From positions 17,649 to 81,648 of the forward strand of contig JAZOWA010000007.1 in the NCBI GenBank assembly GCA_045659025.1: a stretch of DNA of 64,000 nucleotides. The letters are read 5' to 3'. A program made the translations under genes and the position numbers. This DNA is from SIG455 sp045659025 (GTDB lineage Bacteria; Bacillota; Clostridia; UMGS1810). This document shows positions 16,569 through 24,879 of this stretch, in pieces. The notes beneath the pieces were generated by a model, which was not told the origin of the DNA, did no database searches, and was given only the letters and a program-made list of their open reading frames with translations. The number at the start of each line of letters is the position of its first letter. Within the stretch, counting starts at the first letter, position 1.

Positions 16569-18737
16569 ATGAGTATGATTATAAAAAATGGCAACACCTT
16601 CCATCTGCAGGGCAGAAACATCAGTTATATATTTACCGTAAGCGGTTCCGGTGACCTTCTGCACTATCACTTTGGCGGAAAGCTTGGTGACAGGGACTAT
16701 TCTGCCAATGTGGGCAACGAATTCCGCAAGCTTATATGCTTTGACGGGGATAATGCTTTGGAGGGTATTTATTCAGAGACCGCCCTCAGGGAATACCCCG
16801 AGTATGGCCACACCGACCTTCGCTCTCCTGCATATACGGTGGGCAATAAGTACGGCAACACCATCACGCGCCTTAAATACAAATCCTTTGAGATTATAGA
16901 CAATCAGGTAGCACACATTGAGGGTATGCCCTCTCTTTTCAAAGGTGACAAGACGGCGCAGACATTGGAGATTACCCTTGCCGACGAGAGCATCGGTCTT
17001 GAGGCGGTGCTTTCCTACACGGTTTTCGATAAGCAGGATGTGATTTTGCGCAGTACCCGTTTTGTCAATAAATCCGACTCGGATATGACGGTGGAATCGG
17101 CATACAGTGTAAGTGTGGATTTTGATAAGCGGGACCTTGATATAGTATATTTCCCCGGCGCATGGTGCAGGGAGAGGGAGTTTGTCCGCACACCTGTCCC
17201 CTTCGGCGGTAAGGTAGAGGCGTCCAACGCCCGTGGCGGCAGCGGTCACGCTATGAACCCCTTTATTATGCTCTGCAGTAAGGACGCCAATGAGGTACAC
17301 GGCGAGGTTTACGGTTTTTCCCTTATATACAGCGGTAACCACTCCTCTGTGGCTGAGTGCGATCAGTACGGCAATATAAGAGTCCGTCAGGGAATCAACC
17401 CCTTTGGCTTTGAATACAAGCTTTCTCCCGAGGAGGTTTTCTACACACCTCAGTCGGTACTTACATACAGCAGTGACGGCTTTGGCGGATTGTCAAGGGA
17501 GATGCACGATATATACAGAGAGAACCTTTGCCTCAGCAAATGGGCGAGCAAGGACAGACCCATTCTCATAAACAACTGGGAGGGTACATACTTTAATTTC
17601 AATGAGGAGAAAATCCTCTCTATGGCAAAGAAAGCGAAGGAGGCAGGCGTAGAACTGTTTGTCTTGGACGACGGATGGTTCGGCAAGCGCAACAGCAATA
17701 AATCCTCCCTCGGTGACTGGTATGTAAATAAAGATAAGCTCCCCTCGGGTATAGAGGGGTTGGCAAAGAAGATAAATGATGAGGGGCTTGCCTTTGGTCT
17801 GTGGTTTGAGCCGGAGATGGCAAATCCCGATTCCGACCTTTACCGTGAGCATCCCGACTGGATAATAAGCGTACCCAACTTAACCCCCGCCCTTGGCAGG
17901 AACCAGTATATGCTTGACCTTTCAAGGGACGATGTGTGTGAGTTTATAGTAAAATCCGTGAGCGATATCCTCTCCTCTGCACCCATAGTGTATGTTAAAT
18001 GGGATTACAACCGTATGATGGCGGATATGCCCTGCAAGGGATACAACCACAGATACACCCTCGGCTTGTATAAGGTGCTTGATGCACTTATAAGGAAATT
18101 CCCCGATGTGCTTTTTGAGGGTTGTGCCGCAGGCGGCGGAAGATTCGATGCGGGAATGCTTGCCTACTCACCCCAGATATGGACAAGCGACAACACCGAT
18201 GCAATTGCCCGTCTTAAGATTCAGTATTCCACCTCAATCTGTTATCCCTTGAGCACAATCTCTGCCCACATCACCGAATCTCCCAACCATATGGTACACA
18301 GAGACACTCCCCTTAAAACCAGGGCGGATGTGGCGCTTGCGGGAATGTTCGGGTACGAGCTTGATATCACCAAGATGACAGACGATGAGATTAGCAGTGT
18401 AAAGGAGATCACCGAGCTTTGCAAGAGTGTGCGAACCCTTGTCCGCACAGGTGATTTATACAGATTGCAGAGCCCCTATGAGGGTAACTACTGCAGTTGG
18501 CAGATAGTTTCCAAGGACAAGAGCGAGGCGTTGGTTTTCGGTTGCCGTATATTAAACACCACCAACACCAAGGAGTCCCGCCTCACTCTCTGCGGACTTT
18601 CTGCAGAGTATGAATACACCGACACCGCAACGGGTGAGACTTACGGCGGTGACGAGCTTATGGCAAGGGGCATCACTCCCGACTATGAAGAGATAGATTT
18701 TGCCACCTTTGTAAAGGTGCTTAAAATAACAAAATAA
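16569..18737 (+). CDS. GH36 alpha-galactosidase
   Basis: 722 residues with the full GH36 layout: an N-terminal beta-sandwich, a TIM barrel and a C-terminal beta domain. Family motifs are visible: FVLDDGWFG (about 363-371), VKWDYNRM with the nucleophile Asp, EGCAAGGGRFD and SPQIWTSDNTDA with the acid/base Asp. It should hydrolyse alpha-1,6-galactosides such as melibiose and raffinose, retaining configuration. There is no signal peptide, so it acts in the cytoplasm on imported oligosaccharides, unlike the secreted proteins upstream. Of the two candidate starts, ATG 16575 has better spacing from GGTG than ATG 16569. A PfkB-family kinase follows 17 bases on. Confidence 0.93.
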   Translation: MSMIIKNGNTFHLQGRNISYIFTVSGSGDLLHYHFGGKLGDRDYSANVGNEFRKLICFDGDNALEGIYSETALREYPEYGHTDLRSPAYTVGNKYGNTITRLKYKSFEIIDNQVAHIEGMPSLFKGDKTAQTLEITLADESIGLEAVLSYTVFDKQDVILRSTRFVNKSDSDMTVESAYSVSVDFDKRDLDIVYFPGAWCREREFVRTPVPFGGKVEASNARGGSGHAMNPFIMLCSKDANEVHGEVYGFSLIYSGNHSSVAECDQYGNIRVRQGINPFGFEYKLSPEEVFYTPQSVLTYSSDGFGGLSREMHDIYRENLCLSKWASKDRPILINNWEGTYFNFNEEKILSMAKKAKEAGVELFVLDDGWFGKRNSNKSSLGDWYVNKDKLPSGIEGLAKKINDEGLAFGLWFEPEMANPDSDLYREHPDWIISVPNLTPALGRNQYMLDLSRDDVCEFIVKSVSDILSSAPIVYVKWDYNRMMADMPCKGYNHRYTLGLYKVLDALIRKFPDVLFEGCAAGGGRFDAGMLAYSPQIWTSDNTDAIARLKIQYSTSICYPLSTISAHITESPNHMVHRDTPLKTRADVALAGMFGYELDITKMTDDEISSVKEITELCKSVRTLVRTGDLYRLQSPYEGNYCSWQIVSKDKSEALVFGCRILNTTNTKESRLTLCGLSAEYEYTDTATGETYGGDELMARGITPDYEEIDFATFVKVLKITK

Positions 18738-18754
18738 TGCTTCGGAGGTAAATT

Positions 18755-19843
18755 ATGAAGTATTCAGATAATTTCAAAGCAAAGAAAGAAACATTGCTCA
18801 GCAAGAAGGTGTGCGTGGGCTTTGACGGATTTGTGGATTATGTAATCCGCCCCGTTAAGACCAGAACAGACGAGACCACCTGCACCTACTATTCCACTAT
18901 TGACCAGTTTGGCGAGAAGATTTCATCTCTGGCAGGTGTAAGCGGTAATATCGAGCTTTCCGTAAGCAGTACGGATTTCGGCGGTTGCGGACCGCACTAT
19001 GCCAACGGTCTTGCCAATATGGGGGTTGACTGCACCTGCGTGGGTGCTATGGGTTATCCCGATAAAAACCCCGTATTCAATCTCAATCCCAACTGTAAGA
19101 CCATCACCGTAAGCGAACCGGGATATTCTTATGTGTTTGAGTTTGGTGACGGCAAGATTATTATGAGTGACATCGAGAAAATCAGCCGTCTTAAATGGGA
19201 AGACCTTATAGAGCGTATTTCCGTTGATGAGATGGTGAAAATCTTTGATGAGGCAGATATCATAACCCTGGTAAACTGGAGCTATCTCGTGCATTTTCAT
19301 AAGATTTACGAGAAGTTTTTGGAGGAGGTTATGCCCCGTCTTTCCAAAAAAGACCGCAAGGTGTATATCGACATCGCTGACTGTGCAAAGAGAGGTGCAG
19401 AGGAGATAAAGCTTGCCCTTAAGATGTTTGGCAGATACTCAGAGTTCGCTCCCACCTATCTCGGCCTTAATAAGACCGAGGCAATGGTGATGCACTCAGT
19501 TCTTTGCGAGGGTGAGTATGTGGATTCCCTTACAGTTGCAAGGGCAATTAAGGAGTATTCGGGTATCGGTACGGTTATTATCCACCCCGTGGATTCTTCT
19601 GCAGCAGTGTATGACGGCGGTGAGGTAGAGGTAAAGGGTATCCTCTGTGAGAAACCCAAAAAGACCACCGGCGGCGGCGATAACTTCAACTCCGGCTTCT
19701 GCGCAGGACTTCTCGCAGGTCTTGATATCAAGAGCTGTCTCGTAAGCGGTATGACCACCTCATACCTCTATGTTAAGAACGGCCATTGCAACACCTTTGA
19801 CGATATCGCAGATACCATGACCATGTACGACGACAGAGTATAA
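18755..19843 (+). CDS. PfkB-family carbohydrate kinase
   Basis: 362 residues. The N-terminal segment VCVGFDGFVDYVIRPV and FGGCGPHYANGLANMG match the substrate-binding GG region of PfkB kinases. KKTTGGGDNFNSGF near 305-318 is the ATP/anion-hole signature with the catalytic Asp. The gene starts at ATG after GGAGG, 17 bases downstream of the alpha-galactosidase, and is probably cotranscribed. The substrate is most likely a sugar, but cannot be assigned from sequence. A terminator follows at once. Confidence 0.85.
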   Translation: MKYSDNFKAKKETLLSKKVCVGFDGFVDYVIRPVKTRTDETTCTYYSTIDQFGEKISSLAGVSGNIELSVSSTDFGGCGPHYANGLANMGVDCTCVGAMGYPDKNPVFNLNPNCKTITVSEPGYSYVFEFGDGKIIMSDIEKISRLKWEDLIERISVDEMVKIFDEADIITLVNWSYLVHFHKIYEKFLEEVMPRLSKKDRKVYIDIADCAKRGAEEIKLALKMFGRYSEFAPTYLGLNKTEAMVMHSVLCEGEYVDSLTVARAIKEYSGIGTVIIHPVDSSAAVYDGGEVEVKGILCEKPKKTTGGGDNFNSGFCAGLLAGLDIKSCLVSGMTTSYLYVKNGHCNTFDDIADTMTMYDDRV

Positions 19844-19865
19844 TAAATATTAAAGACCATAATAT

Positions 19866-19892
19866 AAAAGCCGCAGTAATCTGCGGCTTTTT
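19866..19892 (+). terminator. terminator after the PfkB gene
   Basis: AAAAGCCGCAG, a TAAT loop, CTGCGGC and a T5 run. Confidence 0.88.
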
Positions 19893-19928
19893 GAAAACAT
19901 ATTAAAAATCACGTCAGGAGACGATTGT

Positions 19929-20849
19929 ATGTCTATATACGATAGCGCAGATAAACTTATCGGTGGCACACCTCTGCTCCGCCTTGCAAATGTAGAGGAG
20001 AAGTATAATCTCGGTGCCACACTCCTTGCCAAATTGGAGTTTATGAATCCCACAGGCTCTGCCAAGGACAGAGCAGCCAAGTGGATGATTGACGGCGCAG
20101 AAGCAAGGGGAGAGATAGGCAAGGGTAGTGTGATAATTGAACCCACCTCGGGCAATACAGGAATAGGCCTTGCCGCCGTTGGCGGTGCCAGGGGGTATAG
20201 GGTGATTATCGTAATGCCCGACACCATGTCAAAGGAGCGCATTACCCTTATGAGAGCATACGGTGCCGAGGTAATCCTCACCGACGGCAAGCTGGGGATG
20301 GGTGGTGCTATATCCAAGGCAAAGGAGCTTGCCGAGAGCATAGAGGGATCCTTCATACCCGATCAGTTCTCCAACCCCGATAATGCCAAAGCGCATTTTG
20401 ACACCACGGGTCCCGAGATCTGGGCGGACACCGAGGGCAAGGTGGATATATTCGTAGCAGGGGCAGGCACAGGCGGTACTGTGACGGGTACGGGCAGATT
20501 CTTAAAATCCAGAAAGGATGTTAAGATTGTGGCGGTAGAGCCGGCAGAATCTGCAGTCCTCTCAGGCGGAAAGCCGGGCCCTCATAAGATACAGGGTATC
20601 GGCGCAGGATTCATCCCCGATGTGCTTGATATCTCGGTGATAGACGAGGTTTGCCCCGTGTCATCTGATGATGCTTATGATAAGGCAAGGATGCTTGGTG
20701 CCACAGAAGGCATCCTGGCAGGCATATCCTCAGGCGCAGCCCTCCATAGCGCCATAGAGCTCTGCAAAAGGGCAGAAAACAAAGGCAAGACCGTGGTAGT
20801 CCTACTCCCCGACGGCGGAGACAGATACCTCTCGGGCGATTTGTATTAA
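19929..20849 (+). CDS. cysK: cysteine synthase (O-acetylserine sulfhydrylase)
   Basis: PLP enzyme making cysteine from O-acetylserine and sulfide. The PLP lysine is K46 in GSAKDRAAKW, the acetylserine loop TSGNTG is at 73-78, and the phosphate-binding loop GAGTGGTVTG lies near 180; 306 residues is the normal length. ATG follows AGGAG. It is a single-gene unit between a terminator and a hairpin array that starts at the very next base after the stop. No T-box or S-box leader is visible. Cystathionine beta-synthase-type homologues are the only real alternative. Confidence 0.94.
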   Translation: MSIYDSADKLIGGTPLLRLANVEEKYNLGATLLAKLEFMNPTGSAKDRAAKWMIDGAEARGEIGKGSVIIEPTSGNTGIGLAAVGGARGYRVIIVMPDTMSKERITLMRAYGAEVILTDGKLGMGGAISKAKELAESIEGSFIPDQFSNPDNAKAHFDTTGPEIWADTEGKVDIFVAGAGTGGTVTGTGRFLKSRKDVKIVAVEPAESAVLSGGKPGPHKIQGIGAGFIPDVLDISVIDEVCPVSSDDAYDKARMLGATEGILAGISSGAALHSAIELCKRAENKGKTVVVLLPDGGDRYLSGDLY

Positions 20850-21060
20850 GCGTTGCGAAGCAACGCATCGATATGAATTCTGACGAATTCTCGATATGTA
20901 CTTTGTACTCGATATGTACTTTGTACTCGATATGTGCTTCGCACTCGATATGTTGCCTTTTGGCAACGAGAATTCATATCATATCGAGTTTAACCAACGG
21001 GAAAACATATCGATTTTACGGCAGTAAAAATATCGAGCAGGCATTAGCCCTGCATATCGA
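20850..21060 (+). repeat. array of 8-base separators alternating with variable mini-hairpins
   Basis: The array starts one base after the cysK stop with the hairpin GCGTTGC-GAA-GCAACGC. TCGATATG then occurs at 20868, 20891, 20909, 20927 and 20945, the last four exactly 18 bases apart. Between copies sit different perfect palindromes: GAATTC-TGAC-GAATTC, GTAC-TTT-GTAC (twice), GTGC-TTC-GCAC and GTTGCC-TTTT-GGCAAC. After GAATTC at 20970 the separator continues in reverse orientation (ATATCGA at 20981, 21007, 21030 and 21054) around TTTTAC-GGCA-GTAAAA and GCAGG-loop-CCTGC. The two halves are therefore themselves inverted. Confidence 0.85.
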
Positions 21061-21120
21061 CTAACTTTTTATCCCTGACTTGACACGAACTATGTCGAAT
21101 TTTGTGAAAGGAGAGGTATA

Positions 21121-21429
21121 ATGGATAATGCAATGATTTTCTTTTCAATTATTTTATTTTTATTATGTTGGTTTCCTTTTGTAAAAAAATTGATTTGGAA
21201 CAAAGTTGCTTCCGTTAAAACAGTTAAAGCAGAAGTGTTTGATAAATATAAGTCAAATATAGTTTCCAGATATCCGAAAATCTTTAAACAGGAAAGTTAT
21301 ATTATTGTTTTTAAGACAAAAGACAAAAAGCTTTCATTTAATGTTTCTGCATATTCATATAACAATTATCGAATTAAGGAAAAAGGAACTTTGAAATATA
21401 AAGGAAATCAAATAATAAGTTTTAAGTGA
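21121..21429 (+). CDS. small DUF2500-like membrane-anchored protein
   Basis: 102 residues. One hydrophobic N-terminal segment (about 4-22) is followed by a basic stretch and a beta-rich tail in which ESYIIVFKTKDKKLSFNVSA and GTLKYKGNQIISF match the pattern of DUF2500 proteins (TYYVTF, FHVS, GKLTFQG). The function of that family is not known. The gene is clearly more AT-rich than its neighbours and lies alone between the hairpin array and a bidirectional terminator, which suggests recent acquisition. ATG follows AAAGGAGAGG. Confidence 0.65.
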   Translation: MDNAMIFFSIILFLLCWFPFVKKLIWNKVASVKTVKAEVFDKYKSNIVSRYPKIFKQESYIIVFKTKDKKLSFNVSAYSYNNYRIKEKGTLKYKGNQIISFK

Positions 21430-21517
21430 TTTTGGGATTTTAACTCGACGCGATCTTCCTTAAAAATTGACTGCATCTAAACCTTATGTGTCGCAATATG
21501 GATATTGACCCACATAA

Positions 21518-21550
21518 AAACCCTCCGAATTTCTTCGGAGGGTTTGTTTT
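21518..21550. terminator. bidirectional terminator between convergent genes
   Basis: AAACCCTCCGAA, a TTTC loop and TTCGGAGGGTTT with T-rich sequence on the right and an A-run on the left. It serves both the DUF2500-like gene and the penicillin-binding protein gene, overlapping the latter's stop. Confidence 0.88.
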
Positions 21551-22964
21551 ATTTATCAAGATACGTTCTTATCATTTCTCTTGCTATGGGGGCGGCGATA
21601 CTGCCACCTGTGGAGCCTGCGTATTCCAGCACTACGGCTACGGCTATCTGTGGGTCTTCTGCGGGGGCGAAGGCGATGAACATTGCGTGGGTCTTCTCTT
21701 TATTGGTATCGGTCATCTCGTTCTCTGCGGTGCCCGTCTTACCGCCGATATCCAGTCCCCATATACGGGCGTTGGTGCCTGTGCCCTTCTCTACTGTGGC
21801 TATCATAAGGTCTTTCACATATTGGGCACTTTGTCTGCTGAGGGATGTGGTGAGGTTTGACGGGCCAAAGCTCTCCAGCACCGTACCGCCGGGAGAGGTC
21901 ACCTTGGATACTATATAGGGCTTCATCATCACACCGTCATTTGCGACGGCACCCGTTATCATAGCAAGGTGCAGGGGCGATACAAGGGTCTTTCCCTGAC
22001 CGATAGATGTAGCCGCCTTCTCCGCATCACTTAAATTCGTGGTCTGGAATTTACTTGTGCTGATAGGGAAGCGGAAGGGAATTTTCTTATTGAACATATA
22101 GGAGCTTGCGATTTTATCAAAATCGCTCTGCCTGAATGTGGCACCCAGCTGGGCGAAGTATACGTTACTTGAACGGATAAATCCCTTTTCCATATCGGTG
22201 GTGCCGTGTCGGGTATTCTTTGTGTTGGCGATGGTGTAGCCGTCGATGGTGAATTTGCCCTCCTCGTCTTCTACCACAAAGTCTGTGAGCCCCTTGTCAT
22301 AGGCGGTGGCTGCGATAATGGTCTTGAAGGTGGAGCCGGGGGGATACAGGCCCATAGTGGCACGATTTAAGAAAGGTGCGTTCTCGTTGGAATTAAGATC
22401 ACTCCAACGGCGGGTGAGCTGGGTCTCGTTCGGATTGAAGTCGGGCTTACTCACCATGGCAAGTATCTCGCCCGTCTGTGGGTTTATGGCTACTGCCGCA
22501 CCTCTGTATCTGTTCATCAGTTGGCTTGCCCGTCTTTGAGAGGGGTGGTCTATGGTGAGGTGCAGGGAGTTGCCCTCGCTCATCTCACCCTTTAATATAT
22601 TGCCGATATTAAATACGGCGCTGATGCCGTCATCACCGAGGAGTTGGGAATTATAGAATTTCTCCAGGAATGACTTTCCATAGGTCTTGGAAGAGTAGCC
22701 GATTATGTGGGAATACAGTGCATCATAGGGGTAATAACGCCTCTGCTCGTCCTCATTCACTTTGCTGTAAGCCAGTTCTTCCCCCTCTCTGTCATAGATG
22801 GTGCCCCGCACCACGGAGGATTCCTTTATAAGGGCACGGGAGTTTAAGTTGCTTGAGGAATACTCGTCACGGTTAAATACCTCAATACCCGTAAGATACA
22901 CTATAAGGGCAAGGAAAAGCAGGCTGATGAACATCAGCACTATACTGATTTTCTTATCCTTCAT
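21549..22964 (-). CDS. class B penicillin-binding protein (transpeptidase)
   Basis: 471 residues: a short cytoplasmic start, one membrane segment (about 7-27), a small N-terminal domain containing VVRGTIYDR, and a transpeptidase domain with SxxK as STFK (211-214), SSN (265-267) and KTG (409-411). It should cross-link peptidoglycan outside the membrane. The short N-terminal domain resembles the PbpA group that partners with FtsW/RodA-type polymerases rather than full-length FtsI. GTG at 22973 is in frame but is part of the AAGGAGTG ribosome site, so ATG at 22964 is chosen. It is the last gene of the leftward comM-asnS cluster. Confidence 0.9.
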   Translation of the reverse strand: MKDKKISIVLMFISLLFLALIVYLTGIEVFNRDEYSSSNLNSRALIKESSVVRGTIYDREGEELAYSKVNEDEQRRYYPYDALYSHIIGYSSKTYGKSFLEKFYNSQLLGDDGISAVFNIGNILKGEMSEGNSLHLTIDHPSQRRASQLMNRYRGAAVAINPQTGEILAMVSKPDFNPNETQLTRRWSDLNSNENAPFLNRATMGLYPPGSTFKTIIAATAYDKGLTDFVVEDEEGKFTIDGYTIANTKNTRHGTTDMEKGFIRSSNVYFAQLGATFRQSDFDKIASSYMFNKKIPFRFPISTSKFQTTNLSDAEKAATSIGQGKTLVSPLHLAMITGAVANDGVMMKPYIVSKVTSPGGTVLESFGPSNLTTSLSRQSAQYVKDLMIATVEKGTGTNARIWGLDIGGKTGTAENEMTDTNKEKTHAMFIAFAPAEDPQIAVAVVLEYAGSTGGSIAAPIAREMIRTYLDK

Positions 22965-23003
22965 GTACCTCACTCCTTTATAAATTATTCCCTAAACCAC
23001 AAA

Positions 23004-23026
23004 CTGCCCCCGTATGTACGGGAGCA
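23004..23026 (-). terminator. weak hairpin after the pseudouridine synthase gene
   Basis: CTGCCCCCGTA and TACGGGAGCAG form an 11-base stem with one mismatch. On the minus strand it is followed by only a short T-rich stretch, so read-through into the penicillin-binding protein gene is plausible. Confidence 0.5.
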
Positions 23027-23036
23027 GAAAGGCTTA

Positions 23037-23987
23037 TCAATATAGTCTGAACCAGGGGATATGTGTCTTATCCACCTCAAAGCTCCTGCCGTTTAAGTAA
23101 GAAAGAGCATTATCGTCTTCAAAGGCAAACTCCGTCTTATACGAATACAACGCCTGCACTTTAAGACCGACTTTTTTATTGAATTCATTGGTGCCGTACT
23201 TACCGTCACCTGCAAGGGGATGACCTATATGCGCCATCTGCGCCCTTATCTGATGGGTACGGCCTGTGATGAGGTCTATCTCCAAGAATGTGCCGAGGGC
23301 GTTCTTGCCAATGGTGCGGTACTTGGTGACACACTTTTTATATCCCTGCTTTGGGGTGTCGCTTAAATACACCCTGTTTTGCGATTCGTTCTTCTCAAGG
23401 TAGGCGGTCAGGGTGGCATCAGGTGGGGTGATATGACCCTTGACCATACAGAGATAGTATTTCTTTATCTCCCTTGATTTAATCTTCTCGTTAATAATGC
23501 GCAGGGCGGTGGCATTCTTTGCTGCAATCACGATACCGCCTGTGTTCCTGTCAATACGATTGCACAGAGCAGGAGCAAAGGAATGCTCGTCATCGGGGTT
23601 ATACTCGCCCTTATGATACAGATACGCTTTTATGTGGGATATGAGGGTGTTGAACTTCTCCTTATCGTCCTCGTGGACAATCATACCCGGCTTTTTGTCT
23701 ATGAGCATAATGTTTTCATCCTCATACACAATATCAATGGCAGGCTTGATTTTAAGGAAGGACAAATCCGACTGCGCCTCGCCGAAGAATTCGTCGGAGA
23801 TATATAGTTCCAACACATCTCCCTCGTTGAGCTTTGTGGCACCCTCTGCCTTCTTGCCGTTTAGCTTGATACGTTTCTTGCGAAGGCATTTGTATATCAT
23901 ACTCTGGGGACAGTTTGTAAGGAATTTGGTGAGAAACTTATCCAGCCTCTGTCCGCCGTCATTTGCATTGACAGTGATTTCCCTCAT
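23037..23987 (-). CDS. RluA-family RNA pseudouridine synthase with S4 domain
   Basis: 316 residues: an S4 RNA-binding domain (about 12-60; RLDKFLTKFL, RIKLNGKKAEG) and an RluA catalytic domain with NRIDRNTGG at 143-151, where D146 is the catalytic Asp; GRTHQIRAQMAHIGHPLAGD follows. It isomerises uridine in rRNA or tRNA, and RluC/RluD-like specificity cannot be decided. The usual HRLD histidine is Asn here. Its ATG overlaps the TAA of the upstream TPR gene (TAATG), so translation is coupled. A second RluA-family gene lies at 40485. Confidence 0.9.
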   Translation of the reverse strand: MREITVNANDGGQRLDKFLTKFLTNCPQSMIYKCLRKKRIKLNGKKAEGATKLNEGDVLELYISDEFFGEAQSDLSFLKIKPAIDIVYEDENIMLIDKKPGMIVHEDDKEKFNTLISHIKAYLYHKGEYNPDDEHSFAPALCNRIDRNTGGIVIAAKNATALRIINEKIKSREIKKYYLCMVKGHITPPDATLTAYLEKNESQNRVYLSDTPKQGYKKCVTKYRTIGKNALGTFLEIDLITGRTHQIRAQMAHIGHPLAGDGKYGTNEFNKKVGLKVQALYSYKTEFAFEDDNALSYLNGRSFEVDKTHIPWFRLY

Positions 23988-24850
23988 TATATACCGCCCT
24001 TTTCCGCCTCAAGCTTGGCATTGAGACGCTCTATCGCACCCTTCACGTCCTCGTGGGACACGGTGGAGAGGAATTTAACGGGCATCTTGAGTGCCTTCTT
24101 GTAATTGTCCATGGCCTTCTCATATTCGCCCTGATCCTCAAGCACCATACCATAGTTGTAGTAGGGTTCAATGAATGTGGGCTCCTCTGCCACCAGCTCG
24201 TCATACATATCCGAAGCGGTGCGGATGTTACCGCAGAGGTAGTAGTTATATGCAAGGTTATCACGGATGATTTTGTCGGTGCTGTTATACTCATACGCTT
24301 CTTTGCTGAATTCCAGACCCTTGGTGCGCTGGTTATTGAGTATATAATAGCAACCCAATGTGCCATACATCACGGTAGAACGGAATCCGCTCTCGTACAC
24401 CTCTTCAATCTCCTCAATGGCTTCAGAGAGGTTGCCCCTCTTCCACTTGATGATAGAGAGATTGATGTGGGCGCCTGATATGAGATTATCGTTAAGACGG
24501 TCTCTGTCAATAAAGAGGGTCTTGGTGATTATCTGCTCACTTTTGTCAAGCACACCGTCACGGATGAGAAGATATGCATACACCAATTTATGAAGGGGCT
24601 TTAAGTTACTTATCTTCATAGCCCTCTCATACCAGAGGAAGCCTTTGCCGTGGTCTTTGTTGTAGGTGTATCTGGCGATTATGGCAAGGATATCGCCTCT
24701 TAAAAGAAACGCCAGGGTCAAAAGACCTGCAAGGACAATTATAATACCCGTAATAATACCGAAGCTGAATGCCACCGTAACGGCTATACCGGACAACAGT
24801 ATATAGAGGATATATTTAAGTCCCGTCTTGTCGTATTTAAGATTGTTCAT
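23987..24850 (-). CDS. membrane-anchored tetratricopeptide repeat protein
   Basis: 287 residues. Two adjacent hydrophobic segments (about 13-31 and 33-51) are followed by a helical repeat region. TPR-type pairs are visible (GNLSEAIEEIEEVYESG, CGNIRTASDMYDELVAEEP, GEYEKAMDNYKKALKMP), the last matching the consensus best. It is likely a scaffold facing the cytoplasm. No enzymatic motif is present. It lies 29 bases after asnS and overlaps the pseudouridine synthase gene, but this placement does not reveal a specific partner. Confidence 0.8.
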   Translation of the reverse strand: MNNLKYDKTGLKYILYILLSGIAVTVAFSFGIITGIIIVLAGLLTLAFLLRGDILAIIARYTYNKDHGKGFLWYERAMKISNLKPLHKLVYAYLLIRDGVLDKSEQIITKTLFIDRDRLNDNLISGAHINLSIIKWKRGNLSEAIEEIEEVYESGFRSTVMYGTLGCYYILNNQRTKGLEFSKEAYEYNSTDKIIRDNLAYNYYLCGNIRTASDMYDELVAEEPTFIEPYYNYGMVLEDQGEYEKAMDNYKKALKMPVKFLSTVSHEDVKGAIERLNAKLEAEKGGI

Positions 24851-24879
24851 AGGAATAATCCGCCTTTCTCTTTCGGCTA

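Noticed and set aside
20850..21060. CRISPR array
   Set aside because: Separators are 8 bases and the intervening segments are palindromic and 10-16 bases long; no cas genes are near.
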